Source of the DNA: Diphasiastrum complanatum
Lineage: Eukaryota; Streptophyta; Lycopodiopsida; Lycopodiales; Lycopodiaceae
Length of the DNA stretch: 64,000 nucleotides
Direction of reading: 5' to 3'
Assembly: GCA_029204225.1 (NCBI GenBank)
Contig: CM055095.1
Span: forward strand, 54,713,612-54,777,611
This document shows positions 22,670-32,790 of this stretch, piece after piece. Both the position numbers and the translations under genes were made by a program. The notes below the pieces were generated by a model. That model had not been told where the DNA came from, searched no databases, and was given only the letters and a program-made list of their open reading frames with translations. Each line of letters begins with the position of its first letter. Positions within the stretch are counted from its first letter, which is position 1.

Positions 22670-23757
22670 TCAAAAAATATAACAAACAAAAAATAAATGT
22701 GAGTGATCAACTTTTGCTTGCATGTCTCCTCCTCCTTTGTCCTTTGTTGCCTTGTATCCACCATGATACTCCATGATTGAGCCTCCATCTCCATCTTGCC
22801 ATAACATATCATCAACACTTGATGACTTGGACATGAATGAGTGACATAATGAACCTCCAATAGCTTCATTTCCATCAGAAAAACCAGCTAAGAATGCTAG
22901 TACAAATCCAACATCAAAACAATGTTCGCCAATGTAGCTAGTTTTACCATATCTTGACAATTTGCACACATCCACATGAAAATGATCAAACATGAAATAG
23001 AACAAGTAAAGTAGACTTGAGAAACACTTCCTTGCTGCTCCTTTGACCTTACTTGAGTCTTCAATATGCTGCAAAAATAGATCCACAACATCTTTGCCAA
23101 TTACCTCTCCTTTGATGCTCTTGACTAGCTCCAAATTGCCACCTTCCCTTTTGACTAGTTGAAGCGCTTTGAGATCAACTTCTTGATCTTCAACTTGATC
23201 ATCAAAGTCATTGAACAAAATTTGTTTCCCAGATCCAATACTTGATTTTACAGCAAGATAACATCCATCCACTTGCATAGCTCCATGTACACAAGATCTT
23301 TCAAAAGATGTTCCACTCTTCATAAGAGCTTGATACTCAAGATCCATTGCTTGGATCCACTCCTCTTCTTTCCTTGCTTGATCTACACTTGTAGGCTCAT
23401 CCAAAGAGGTTAGGAAAGCAACATAATTTCCAAAAACTACTTGCTTACCCTTTTGATCATATGTGAGCCTTGAAGGTACTTGTCTTTCTCTTGATGTTCT
23501 CCTTGGCTTTTGACTTGATGAAAGTCCATCATCACCACCATCCAAAGTAGGATCCTTCTCATCAACATCAAGAATGTTAGATCCATCCACTCTACCATCA
23601 ATCATGCTTGAAGACACCTTTGGAATGTTCCCCTCATCAAAAATGACATCTCTACCAACAATCACTTTGTTAGTAGAAGGAATGTATACCTTATAGGCTT
23701 TACTCACCTCACTATATCCAACAAAAATACCTCTTCTTGAAGATGGATCCTCCTTCG
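22670..23757 (-). CDS. Chimeric ORF: copia integrase/RT linker joined to an unknown segment
   Basis: This 345-residue open frame begins SKAYKVYIPSTNKVIVGRDV and reaches QAMDLEYQALMKSGT, which is copia integrase C-terminus, linker and RT start. From about residue 135 it changes to unrelated sequence, including KGEVIGKDVVDLFLQHIEDS, a hydrophobic YLFYFMF stretch and a Gly-rich HGGYKATKDKGGGD end. The RT palm expected at this place is missing. Copia RNase H resumes on the far side (22226-22470). The unknown part could be captured host DNA or inserted spacer that happens to be open. I do not recognise it. Confidence 0.65.
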
Positions 23758-23857
23758 CTTCAAATCTTGGTGATTTTTTTTGAAATCATTTGTTGTTGTT
23801 CAAAGGAGTGCTTTGTGCATTGAAGCAGGTTGAAAGAGAAGATCAGGTCATTGCTAC

Positions 23858-25460
23858 ATGGCAACCTCAATTGGAGTCATGTTGGAAGCCAATGATAGGC
23901 TTACCTCAAGTAACTATTCATTGTGGAAAGTGAGGATGGAGTCACCTCTTGAGATGAATGATGTTTTGGATATTGTTGTAGGTTTGGAGGAGAGACCAGA
24001 AACACAAGAAGATCAATTGAGGTATGACAAGAGGGCCAAGAAGGCTCTACACATGATAAAGATGAATGTTACCAATGAACTTCTCAAGGAAGTTGGTAAG
24101 TGCACATCATCTTTGGAAGCTTCGAATCCATTGAAGAAGCTTTATGAATCCAAGTCTACTTCTAGAGTGTTGACTCTAAGAAGGCAAATTTTTTCTTGTT
24201 TTCAAAAGAATGAAGAAAGTCCAAGTACTTTTGTTTGAGAATGAAAGCATTGAATGATGAGTTAGCTTGCATAGCTGAAAGCATTAAGGAAGGAGAGCTT
24301 ATTCAAGTGATTATTAATGGCTTGTTGGATGCTCATGCTACCATTGTTCAAAGTATTGCTATTCAAAATACTTTGCCAAGTTTGATGGATCTTCAAGAGA
24401 TCTTGAAAAAATGAGGAATATAGGCTTCATGCAAGAGGTGGATCTACATCGACACTTCAAGAGGATGCTATGTTCACAAAGGGCAAAACCAAAAGTAAGT
24501 GGTCTAAAGGGCAAGATCAAGTGGATGTTTTTTTAAGTGGCAAAAAGAAGGATAGATCAAAGCTCAAGTGCTTCTATTGTGGCATCAAAGGACACTTTAC
24601 AAGTGAGTGCTACAAGAAGAAGAGAGATCAAGGAGACAAGCAAGGTAATCTTACTCTTGATGAGGATGGTTTGGATGTTCAAGATGCAAATGATGATGCT
24701 TTTGTGATGTCTTCATGTATGCTTGCTAATGATGGAGATCTAGATCCTTTGGATTGATAATGGAGCAAGTTCACACATGACCTTTCACAAAGAGTACTTC
24801 ACTTCTTTGTTGGCATATGGATATGACAAGAGGGTGATCTACACGGTCAATGATGGTGAGTGTGCAATCAAAGAGATTGGCACAATTCCTATTTCTCTCT
24901 CTACAAATAGGAATGTTCATTTGGAGGATGTCTTGTTTATTCCATCTATTACCAAGAATTTGCTTAGTGTGAGTCAAATGCTAAGTAAGAGCCTCAAGGT
25001 GGAGTTTGATGGAGATGCTTGTTTGCTCAAAAGGAAGGATGTCTTGATTGGAAAAGGTAAAAGACAAGGGAAGTTGTTCAAACTTGATGCTTGTGTTATT
25101 GCTAACCAAGTTGGATGTGTTGCAAGGGAACAAATTTCTATTCAAGAAGTTTGGCACAAAAGGATGGGACACCTCAACTTCAAGTCATTGGAGGTAATGG
25201 CAAGGAAGAAGGTTGTAATTGGTCTTCCAAGTTCCTTAAGTAATGTCAAGCATGTTTGTGAGTCTTGTGCTTTGTCTAAGTCACATAGACTACCTTATAC
25301 TAGATCTATTTCTAGATCTACAAAGCCTTTTCAACTTGTACATTCGGATATTCATGGATTTACTACAATTAGCAATAGTGGAGCTAAGATGTATGTAACA
25401 TTCATTGATGATTTTAGTAGATTTTGTTGGATCTATCTACTAAAGAGCAAGGATGAAGAA
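23858..25460 (+). pseudogene. Ty1/copia gag-protease-integrase fragment (plus strand)
   Basis: Gag starts at 23858 (MATSIGVMLEANDRLTSSNY, WKVRMES) and stops at 24236. The frame then resumes, with a CCHC knuckle CFYCGIKGHFTSEC near 24568-24610. The protease motif is read near 24750 as WIDNGASSHMT across a frame change. The 24777-25613 frame holds LLSVSQML, VWHKRMGHLNFKSL, CESCALSKSHRLPY and FIDDFSRFCWIYLLKSKDE, that is gag-pre-integrase and the first part of the integrase core. Copia similarity ends near 25460. It is of the same lineage as the nearly intact element at 48293-54444 but clearly older. Confidence 0.88.
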
Positions 25461-25629
25461 ACTGATTTAGAGTTAGAAACAACTTCTTTCACATCAAAAA
25501 TGTTAACTGATTTTAACTTATTCAAATACTCATCCAATGTTGGAAAAATATTATTTTCAAATGTTCTTAGATATTCTAAGATGTATATATACAAGGATCC
25601 TACGACCACATGAATATAGTTAGTTTGCA

Positions 25630-27818
25630 CATTGAACTTATTCTGAACAATGGCAAGGGCGAGGATTTCTTTTTGATGTACAATTAGTCTAGACCATAAA
25701 GTATTTATGCTAGAAAAAGTCCAAGGGTTCTCCCATTGTTCTTTTGTGTAACCAAAAAGTTTAGGTTAAAAAAGGTAATCCATTCTCCATTGGAGTTCTA
25801 GACTACAAAAAGGTGGAATAAAAAATGTTAGTTCCTGAGATGTCTGAAATTCTGACCTTAGTAGTGAGTAGGCAATCTTGTTTTTCTTTACAACTGCTCC
25901 ACTTGGTGATGCCTGGGCTTGGTATGGAATGACGCTTAACACCTCAGGTTGGTCTTCAGTAGCTTGTACCTCTACAGCATCCTTGGTTTCGGTCTATGTT
26001 TCTTGATCTCTCAAGATCTGCCTGCAGATGGTATCCATTTGGATGGCCTTTTCCGACATTACTGGTGCTGGCTCATCTATCCGCGTCTCCTGATCTTGTC
26101 CTTGCACTGGTTCTTCTGCATAAGAAATCTGCATTTGGCCTGATTGGAATTTGGCCTCTTCTAATTCTTCCTTCAGCTTCTCATAAGCAATCATCTGCAA
26201 CTGTAGATATTGCATCTGGAAGGTCTGAATCATCCTCTTCTGGATTCCCTTCCATGCTATCGGATCAATTCGGTATCTGCCATAAGACACGCAGGCACCG
26301 AGTGTGACTTCGGCGCTAATTTGCCACAATATTGTCTCTTCGGCCTATTTTTTGTATATTTAATTGCGTTTCTTTAACATTTTTGCAAAATTTTGTAGTT
26401 GGGCAATTGATTCCTGAGCATTGCTGAGTTCATTGCCTAGCTCCGATTGCTACTCTGCAGAGTAGTTCGCACTCGTCTCTCCTCCTACAAAGAAGCCTGC
26501 AGGGTCTGAAGTTGTTGTTTAAGCGGTATGTTCTCACTTTCGAAGGCGTTGGACTACTCTTGCATTTCTTCCAATACTTCGAGCATGGCATCCTGCCTTC
26601 CTTTTGCTTCTTCAAGCTCTGTATCTTTTCTGCTCAGCTCGCATTAGTTGCTTCAAGCTCCTCATTTCTATAGGCCAACTCAGCCTTTGTTTCGCTCAAC
26701 TCTGTATCTTTTTGGGTGAGGTCTGTTTGGACTCTTTCATACTTGGACTCCAGCTTCCTGGATACCTTGTCCAAGCTAGCAAGATGTTGAATAGCTACTC
26801 GAGTATCTGGCAGTAGTGTTCCAAAAATCTTTTGATATAACTCGGCATCGCGGATTGGTTCCTCGACGTCGCTTTCGCTACCCTGTTGGTCATCAGAAAG
26901 CTGCTCTGCTCCTTGTGGTTATGGCTCTTGTGGTATTTCAGCTTGATTATGCTCCTGATCAACAGTGTCCTCTGTCTCCTCTTTCGCATTACTATTTCCT
27001 TCTTTCCTAGATAGTGGTGTGTACTGGGATGATGGCGAAGTCATCCTCACCGTGCTCCCTTGACTGGATGATGATGATGTGGCTGCCTTTGATGTCTGCA
27101 TCTGGGATTCCACCTCAATTGATGGTGCTAGCTCTGGCAGTACTGGTGCAATCCTGATATCCTCCTGCACTGTCAACACACCAGCATGCATACATAAAAT
27201 GCCCATCTGCTGACCCAGCCTAGAGAACTGATTAACTTTTATTAATTTGCAGAATTGCTTGAAAGCAATCTGTTCGAAGGTAATTTGTTCTCCATTTGAA
27301 ACTCTCAGCAGGTATCCCATATTGGTATTTGAAATTGTGTACTCTTGTTCCGGTAAGAAGATAGAAGCTAGAGCAAATCGAACGAAGCTCTTGAGATTGG
27401 GGTCTCTTATGTAAGAGAGTTTGTATCCCCGTTTCTCAAGATAAGCCTCTTCCTGAAAAGCTCCGCTCTCCGCAATGAAATCTGGTTTAGTAACTGGCAT
27501 ACTGCCGTCCATAGGCAATTCTAAGGCACGACAGTAAAACCCCTCGGTGATAACAATATCTTGATTGCGGACGGTTGTGAAAATATGTCCTTCTTCTGTT
27601 TCGCCCAAATTGCGGATCAGCTCATAACATAAATCCATAAGAATTACTGATGGATTGAATTGAAGAAGACCTTCAATTCGCGCTCGAATAGCTAGTGGTT
27701 GAGTTTTGAATACAATCGCCATAGTGCTTGCAGATGTTAACGAGCGATGGCAGACAAGAGCTTGATCGCAACAATTTGCAAGTCGGAGAGCAAGAGTGAT
27801 GGAAAATGGTAGCGACAA
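25630..27818 (-). pseudogene. Additional ORF of gypsy B: conserved N-domain, Ser-rich linker, coiled coil
   Basis: The longest frame (26919-27818, 299 residues) probably starts at the Met in ASTMAIVFKTQPLAIRARIE near 27720. It contains VRNQDIVITEGFYCRALELP, the KRGYKLSYIRDPNL stretch and QFSRLGQQMGILCMHAGVLT, then a run of serines. After a TAA near 26919 the reading continues with a Glu/Lys/Ala heptad-like stretch (about 26590-26810) and another long helix LEEAKFQSGQM near 26140-26260. Copy 2 has no stop at the matching first position, so the stops are decay. The N-part resembles the plant transposon-protein type often found in gypsy elements, but I cannot confirm a family. Function is unknown; a coiled-coil structural or accessory role is inference. 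Confidence 0.6.
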
Positions 27819-27849
27819 CAGCTGAAGTGTTTGAGGTTTTAGACATATT

Positions 27850-28330
27850 GATGGTATTTCGGCGGATTAGACTAATATTAAATGGAAGCGTGTCCTTCGT
27901 TTTGAAGGTACATACTCAATAATAAAGTGGCTAGTCCTAGAAACAAAAATAAATAAATAAATAAATAAAATACACGAATGCTTCGCTTGGTAAATCAAAG
28001 CGAAAAGTATTATGCGAAAAATGTGAAGGTGTCGGAAGGTAGAAAATCCCAAAAAATGCGAAAGTAAGTGTCGCAATTTCCATATTTCTAAAATGGTAAA
28101 TTCCAATGTAGTGTCGGGTTTTTCGCAAAGTATAAAATGTAGCGAAGGTCTCGGGTTTTTCGCAATACGAATAATGCAGCATGCTTCGGCATTTTCGCTA
28201 AAATGTAAACTAGTTTCGGCATTTTTGCTAATACTTCGGTAAAAACAAATAATAATAATAATTGGACAAAAAATGACGGCCTTCAGAAACTAATGTATCG
28301 GACATTAGTCATAGTAGCGCTTCACCCTTG
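27850..28330 (-). other. Gypsy B spacer rich in TTTTCGC/GCGAAA motifs
   Basis: Non-coding DNA between integrase and the extra ORF. It has about eight GCGAAA or TTTTCGC motifs and repeated TTCGGCATTTTCGCTA blocks. The same segment is present, inverted, at about 60116-60620, with most motifs kept. It could hold the promoter or leader for the extra ORF; that is inference. Confidence 0.55.
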
Positions 28331-28336
28331 AACCAT

Positions 28337-29440
28337 TTACTCGAGTGTCAGTAAATGTCCTTGGAGATCAGCTAACTGAAGTGATCCATTATTAAAAACT
28401 TCTATAACTTTATACGATCCCATCCATCTGGTATGTAATTTTTCAGGGAAAAACATATTTCTGTTATCATACAGAAGCACATAGTCCCCTTGTTTAATTT
28501 TTATTTTCTTCATGGATTGATCAAAAATTTCTTTTCTTTTATTATGAACTCGTTCAGTCTCGATTAATGAAAGACGACAATCCTCTTCCAGTTGCGTCAA
28601 AGAAATCATCCGCTCCCGGAGACTATCGTGTTCATCCATTCGCTCTTTATTACTAATGCGAAACGTCGGAACTTCGAATTCTATCGGTAGTATGGGATGC
28701 ATTCCATACACAAGATAGTATGAAGTCTGCCTAGTTGTAATCTTTTCAGCGGTTCTATATGCCCATAAGACAGATGGTAACTTCTGATCCCAATCAGATG
28801 AATGTGTTTCCGTTACTTTATTCAAAATTTTACATAGAATTCCATTTGCCCGCTCCATAAGCCCATTTGCTTTTGGATTATATGGAGTGGTTTGACGATG
28901 TGTAATAGAAAAATATGACAACATGGCTTTTATGGTTTGATTAAGGAAATGGGTTCGCCTATCGCTAACGAGTTCTAAGGGACAACCATATCGAGTGATA
29001 ATGTTTTGGAATAAAAACTTCGCTACAGGCTTAGCATCGTTTTTAATTGTGGCTTCGGCCTCTACCATCTTGGTAGCATAATCCGTGGCAACGAGTATGT
29101 AACGACGATGAGTTTTACGCGTGATCGGTTTAATAGGCCCTACAAAATCTATCCCCCACTTCTCAAAGGGTGCTAAGGGAATAATTGGAGTAAGCGTCCA
29201 ATGTTTTGCGAAGCTAGGTTTCCCCATCCTCTGACATACATCACATTTTTTAATGAATAATTTAACATCTCTATAGACGGTTGGCAAACAATGTTTAGCA
29301 TTTAAAAAAAAAATTGTAGTGTTTTTAAGAGCATAGTGACCCTCTGAATCTTCCTCATGTAATGCACTTATTACAGCGGTTGTCTCAATTGGTTCTAAAC
29401 ATCAGCAAAGACTATCGTCAGCTCCTAATTTATACAATAT
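28337..29440 (-). pseudogene. Gypsy B integrase
   Basis: The frame 28337-29287 (316 residues) begins inside the zinc module (KKCDVCQR) and has the core: WGIDFVGPIKP (first Asp), LVSDRRTHF (second Asp) and KANGLMERANG (Glu). The C-terminal part is IKQGDYVLLYDNR, then YKVIEVFNNGSLQLADLQGH to a stop at 28337. The His pair of the zinc module lies upstream of 29287 behind a stop. All three catalytic residues are present, so this integrase is the better preserved of the two B copies. Confidence 0.9.
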
Positions 29441-30297
29441 ACTATTTATAATCGTGTAAGGTCCTACCTTAGAAAGAAAAACAATTTTTTGTTGTTTATT
29501 AAAATGTTCAGGATATATCTGGTCCTGTAAAAAATTAATAACGTCCCTAAAAATTGATGTTTCTGATTGAATACACATTGTATGTTCATCTGAAAATTCA
29601 TCAGAAATGGGTTCTAGTTGATATTTTGTTTGGAGGCGGGATATATAGTCGTCATTTTGATGATCCTTGCCTCTTCTTTATTCTACTTCATAATTAAACT
29701 CATCTAATAATAATACCCATCTAGCTATTCTACCCAAAAGATCAGGTTTATTCACTAAATGTTTTAATGTGTAATGATCTACGTGAAAAACAAAAGGGTA
29801 TCCTAAAAGGTAATGTCTAAATTTCTTTACTGAATAAATCATCCCTAGTGCTTCTCGAATAGTATCTATATACGGCAGATGATGATAATCTGCTGTGGCA
29901 GCATTTAGTATTCTAAAATCCTAAGAAACTCTAATCTTGCCCATCTTCTTCTTAGGTACTATAACTATTGGTGACACCCATCACTGCTTAGAACAGGATA
30001 TATAATACCCGCTCTAAGACATCTATCTAATTCGTATTTCACTAATAAGGAGTACTTTGGATTCAATCTATATTTGTGCTGCCTAATAGGTATCGTTTCC
30101 TGAATGAGATCTATTCTATGTTCACCCCATTTAACTGGTATACCTATTAAATCATCCATCAGCCAAGCAAACACATTTTGGTATTTTTGAAGAAGCAATA
30201 TATACTCTTCACGTTCTTGGTCCAATTGATGTTTATATAGATTCAAAGTCTTACCTTTATTAATTTCTATTTCTACATAATCTGTTTTATCTATCAT
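29441..30297 (-). pseudogene. Gypsy B RT N-terminus and RNase H, RT catalytic core deleted
   Basis: The frame 29965-30297 gives FAWLMDDLIGIPVKWGEHRI and IPIRQHKYRLNPKY, the pre-palm part of gypsy RT. It then passes through KKKMGKIRVS and DFRILNAATADYHHLPYID before jumping directly to RNase H (YSVKKFRHYLLG, FVFHVDHYTLKHLVN). The stretch that would carry the catalytic DD box is missing, so an internal deletion has joined the early palm to RNase H. Confidence 0.8.
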
Positions 30298-30349
30298 CCC
30301 CTCGGTCAGACTTGCTCTGGTTCCACCCAGAGCAAGTCTGACCGAGGGG
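30298..30349. repeat. Perfect 23-bp inverted repeat with 6-bp loop
   Basis: The left arm 30298-30320 and right arm 30327-30349 are exact reverse complements around the loop TTCCAC. Arms begin CCCCTCGGTCAGAC. It sits between gag and RT of gypsy B, where protease would be expected. Confidence 0.95.
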
Positions 30350-30426
30350 ACTTCTCTCGACTCGGATGTTGTTGGTATGTCTACTTCCTCATCAATCTCA
30401 TAGCATTCTATGAAATTGATCCATGA

Positions 30427-31200
30427 TTAAGCAGGTCTAGCTAACTCCTCACGATTATTAATCGGACAAAGGAATAGTTCATCTTTTAAATAATTAGTCT
30501 GTAAACTGGGACAATTGGTCTTAGAATGACCTTCCTTCCCACATGCGGTACACCAAACACTGGCGTTAGGCTTTGCTTTCTTTCGCTTGGCTTTAACATT
30601 AGATATTTGGACCTTTAGATCACTCATTTCTCTTGTTAACAACTCAACACTTTTCCTTAATGAATCCATCTTTTCGGATTTCTCCATTCTTTTCTTTCTT
30701 TCTGAGTTTCTATTCTCAGTTTTCATATAAGAAGATTCTTCTTCCGATGAAGAAGAATAAGATGAATACTCAAAAGATTCTTCCATGTTCACTGAATCAG
30801 ATTCTGATTCAGACTCATTAGATGTTTCAGATTCTTCTGTTCGTTTAAATTTGTGTTTTTTACTACTTTTTCTTTCAGTTCTCCGTCTCAAAAAATTTGA
30901 GAAGTTTCGTAATTTTCGGCAGAGGCAATGACATCCTCCAAAGAAGTCATCAAATCCTGTCGACAATAACAATCCATTTGCTTAGGCAACCACCCAAGAA
31001 CCATTCATTTTGCATAGGAACTGAAACTGGGCTCCTAACTTTCCTATCAAATTCTTAACCCTACGAGTATATTTCCTAAGTGATTATTTTGGCTTTTTTT
31101 CAACAGAGTTAAGCCGAGCCAACAATCTAGTGAAATATCCTATCTGCCTAAACTGTTTAAGGAATGCTGCTTTTAAAGCATTCCAAGTATTAACTATTTC
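30427..31200 (-). pseudogene. Gypsy B gag with CCHC knuckle
   Basis: The 181-residue frame 30427-30972 has a basic region, a Ser/Glu-rich acidic stretch, a possible short coiled coil (EKSEKMDSLRKSVELLTREM) and a knuckle CTACGKEGHSKTNC near its C-terminus. Upstream (30973-31200) the gag core can be followed through stops, with LKAAFLKQFRQIGYFTRLLA. The N-terminal part is lost at the join with family A. Confidence 0.82.
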
Positions 31201-31470
31201 CATTCTTAATTGTGACTTTATTGAGGGCTCTGTAATCTACGCAAAGTCACATAGACCCCTCTTTCTTTTTCACCAAAAGGACTGGTGAGGCCCATGGTGA
31301 ACTACTGGTTTGAATTTGGCCTTTCCCGAGATAATTTGTTAACTGCCTAGTTATTTCTTCATCCTCTGTTCGGCTGACCCGATATGAAGATTTAGAAATA
31401 GGTGATGTACCTGGTACTAGGTTTATTACATGATCTACCTCTCTGCTAGGTGGCAAACCATGTGGCAAAT
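31201..31470 (-). pseudogene. Gypsy A copy 2, start of RT
   Basis: The frame 31247-31468 gives PHGLPPSREVDHVINLVPGT, SSYRVSRTEDEEITRQL and [18 protein letters not shown], the pre-palm part of gypsy RT. It stops at the element's cut end. Confidence 0.9.
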
Positions 31471-32288
31471 CTTCAGGAAAAACATCTTTAAATTTAGATG
31501 ATAAAGTTTCTAATTTATTGATTTCTGCTGTATAGAACTGGAAATAGAAACTTCAAGAATAAATTGAAAGTCACATAACAATATCTGATGGTCTTCATCT
31601 CCGATTAGCTGACAGAGCTCTAAACTGCAGACCATAGGACTGTTGGGAACATCATGCTCCCCATGCATCTGGATCTCTTGGCCTTTATATTGAAAGCTGA
31701 GGGTGTTCTCCTAATAATTTCTGTGGAGGGGAGGTCCTAAATTGTAGAGCCAATCTCTCTCGAGAACAATGTCTGTGCAATCCAGGTGCATTATCTGAAA
31801 GTTTATTTCATCTTGGTACCCCTGAATACCAAGATTCAAATTACTTACCGTAGTTTCTCATATTTTCTTATCTTCACCCTTAGCTAATGAAACTATGTAC
31901 ATATGTTGTCTAGGTACTTCTGGAATTTTAAGCTTTTTATCAGGATGTAGTTGATGAAATTATGGGTTGCCCCATCATCAACCATAATTCTTACTGACTG
32001 GTTACCAACTTTCCCATGCATATGTACTAGGTCATGCGGCCCAAGGCTGAAGGGTCTTGCTAGCATTGCAGAGGTCAGCTGACAACAATGTTCATGATCT
32101 TCATGATACACTTTGATCTCGGAAGTTGCCGACTCACTAGGGAAACTTACAGTCTGAACAAGATGAACTGGTTTCTTATCTTTTTTAGTGAAAGGCCCCT
32201 TGGGACACTGTCTGACTATGTGTCCCTTGCCCATACACACAAAGCACAAATGTTCTTGTTTGGCTTTCTCAAAATCATCTGGTTTCAA
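31471..32288 (-). pseudogene. Gypsy A copy 2, gag knuckle and aspartic protease
   Basis: The frame 31893-32288 has a knuckle CFVCMGKGHIVRQC and, about 70 residues on, SVRIMVDDGATHNFI, where D-G-A is the protease active-site triad (usually D-S/T/G-A). Protease releases the gag and pol parts. From 31893 to 31470 the frame is broken, but sequence fits the protease C-terminal half and its link to RT. Confidence 0.85.
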
Positions 32289-32408
32289 GGGCTGTATGAG
32301 TGAAGGGCGTTTTTGAGGAGCTTCACTTTTAAATTTTTATTCTTTCTTTATTTTTAAAAATTTCTTTCTAAATTGAAAATCTTTCTGAGGAAGCTACTCA
32401 GAAAGGGG

Positions 32409-32790
32409 CTACTGTCTCGCCCTTTTCCTACCCACTGAATCACCATAGATTTGAGCATATCTGAGAGCTTGCTCAAGGGTAGTAGGCGAGTTTCTTTGGA
32501 CCTCTACTTTATATTCATCTTTGAGGCCTCGGACAAACCCTCTGATTTTCAGATAATCATCCATATTTTTAATTTTTAAAATTGCTTCTCGGTACTGCGA
32601 GATATATTGGATTACGGACTTGTCCATTATTGTTTTTTCCCAGGCTCTATCAAGTTCATTTTCTGGTAGGGATTCTCTTAGGAAAGCTTCTTCAAAAGCT
32701 TTCCATGACCGGGGAGTCTGCCCAGTCTCCTGGAGATTTAACCACCACATTACAGGAGTCCTAAATCCAAAAAAGACCCTTTGTAGAGAT
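32409..32790 (-). pseudogene. Gypsy A copy 2, gag core
   Basis: The 113-residue frame 32409-32750 has MWWLNLQETGQTPRSWKAFE, EAFLRESLP and YREAILKIKNMDDY, the retrotransposon gag core. Similar sequence seems to continue to about 32790. Residues expected farther toward the N-terminus are replaced by the inserted block. Confidence 0.85.

Larger units (their letters stand above)
25465..31200 (-). mobile_element. Ty3/gypsy element, family B copy 1, with an extra 3' ORF
   Basis: On the minus strand the order from right to left is gag (to 31200), RT start, RNase H remnant, integrase, a 480-bp spacer and an additional long coding region (27818 to about 25630). No LTRs are visible. The right end is cut at 31200/31201, where family A copy 2 begins, and the left end is cut near 25465 by copia sequence. 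A related arrangement at 59383-62288 shows that the extra region belongs to the element. Position beyond integrase resembles elements that carry additional ORFs (Tat/Athila-like), but the lineage is not proven. Confidence 0.82.

Noticed and set aside
22897-23100. Secondary minus-strand frames beside the chimeric ORF
   Set aside because: They are shadows in another frame of the 345-residue frame.
24777-25613. Last 50 residues of the frame as copia integrase
   Set aside because: Similarity ends near 25460; the tail is chance extension into other DNA.
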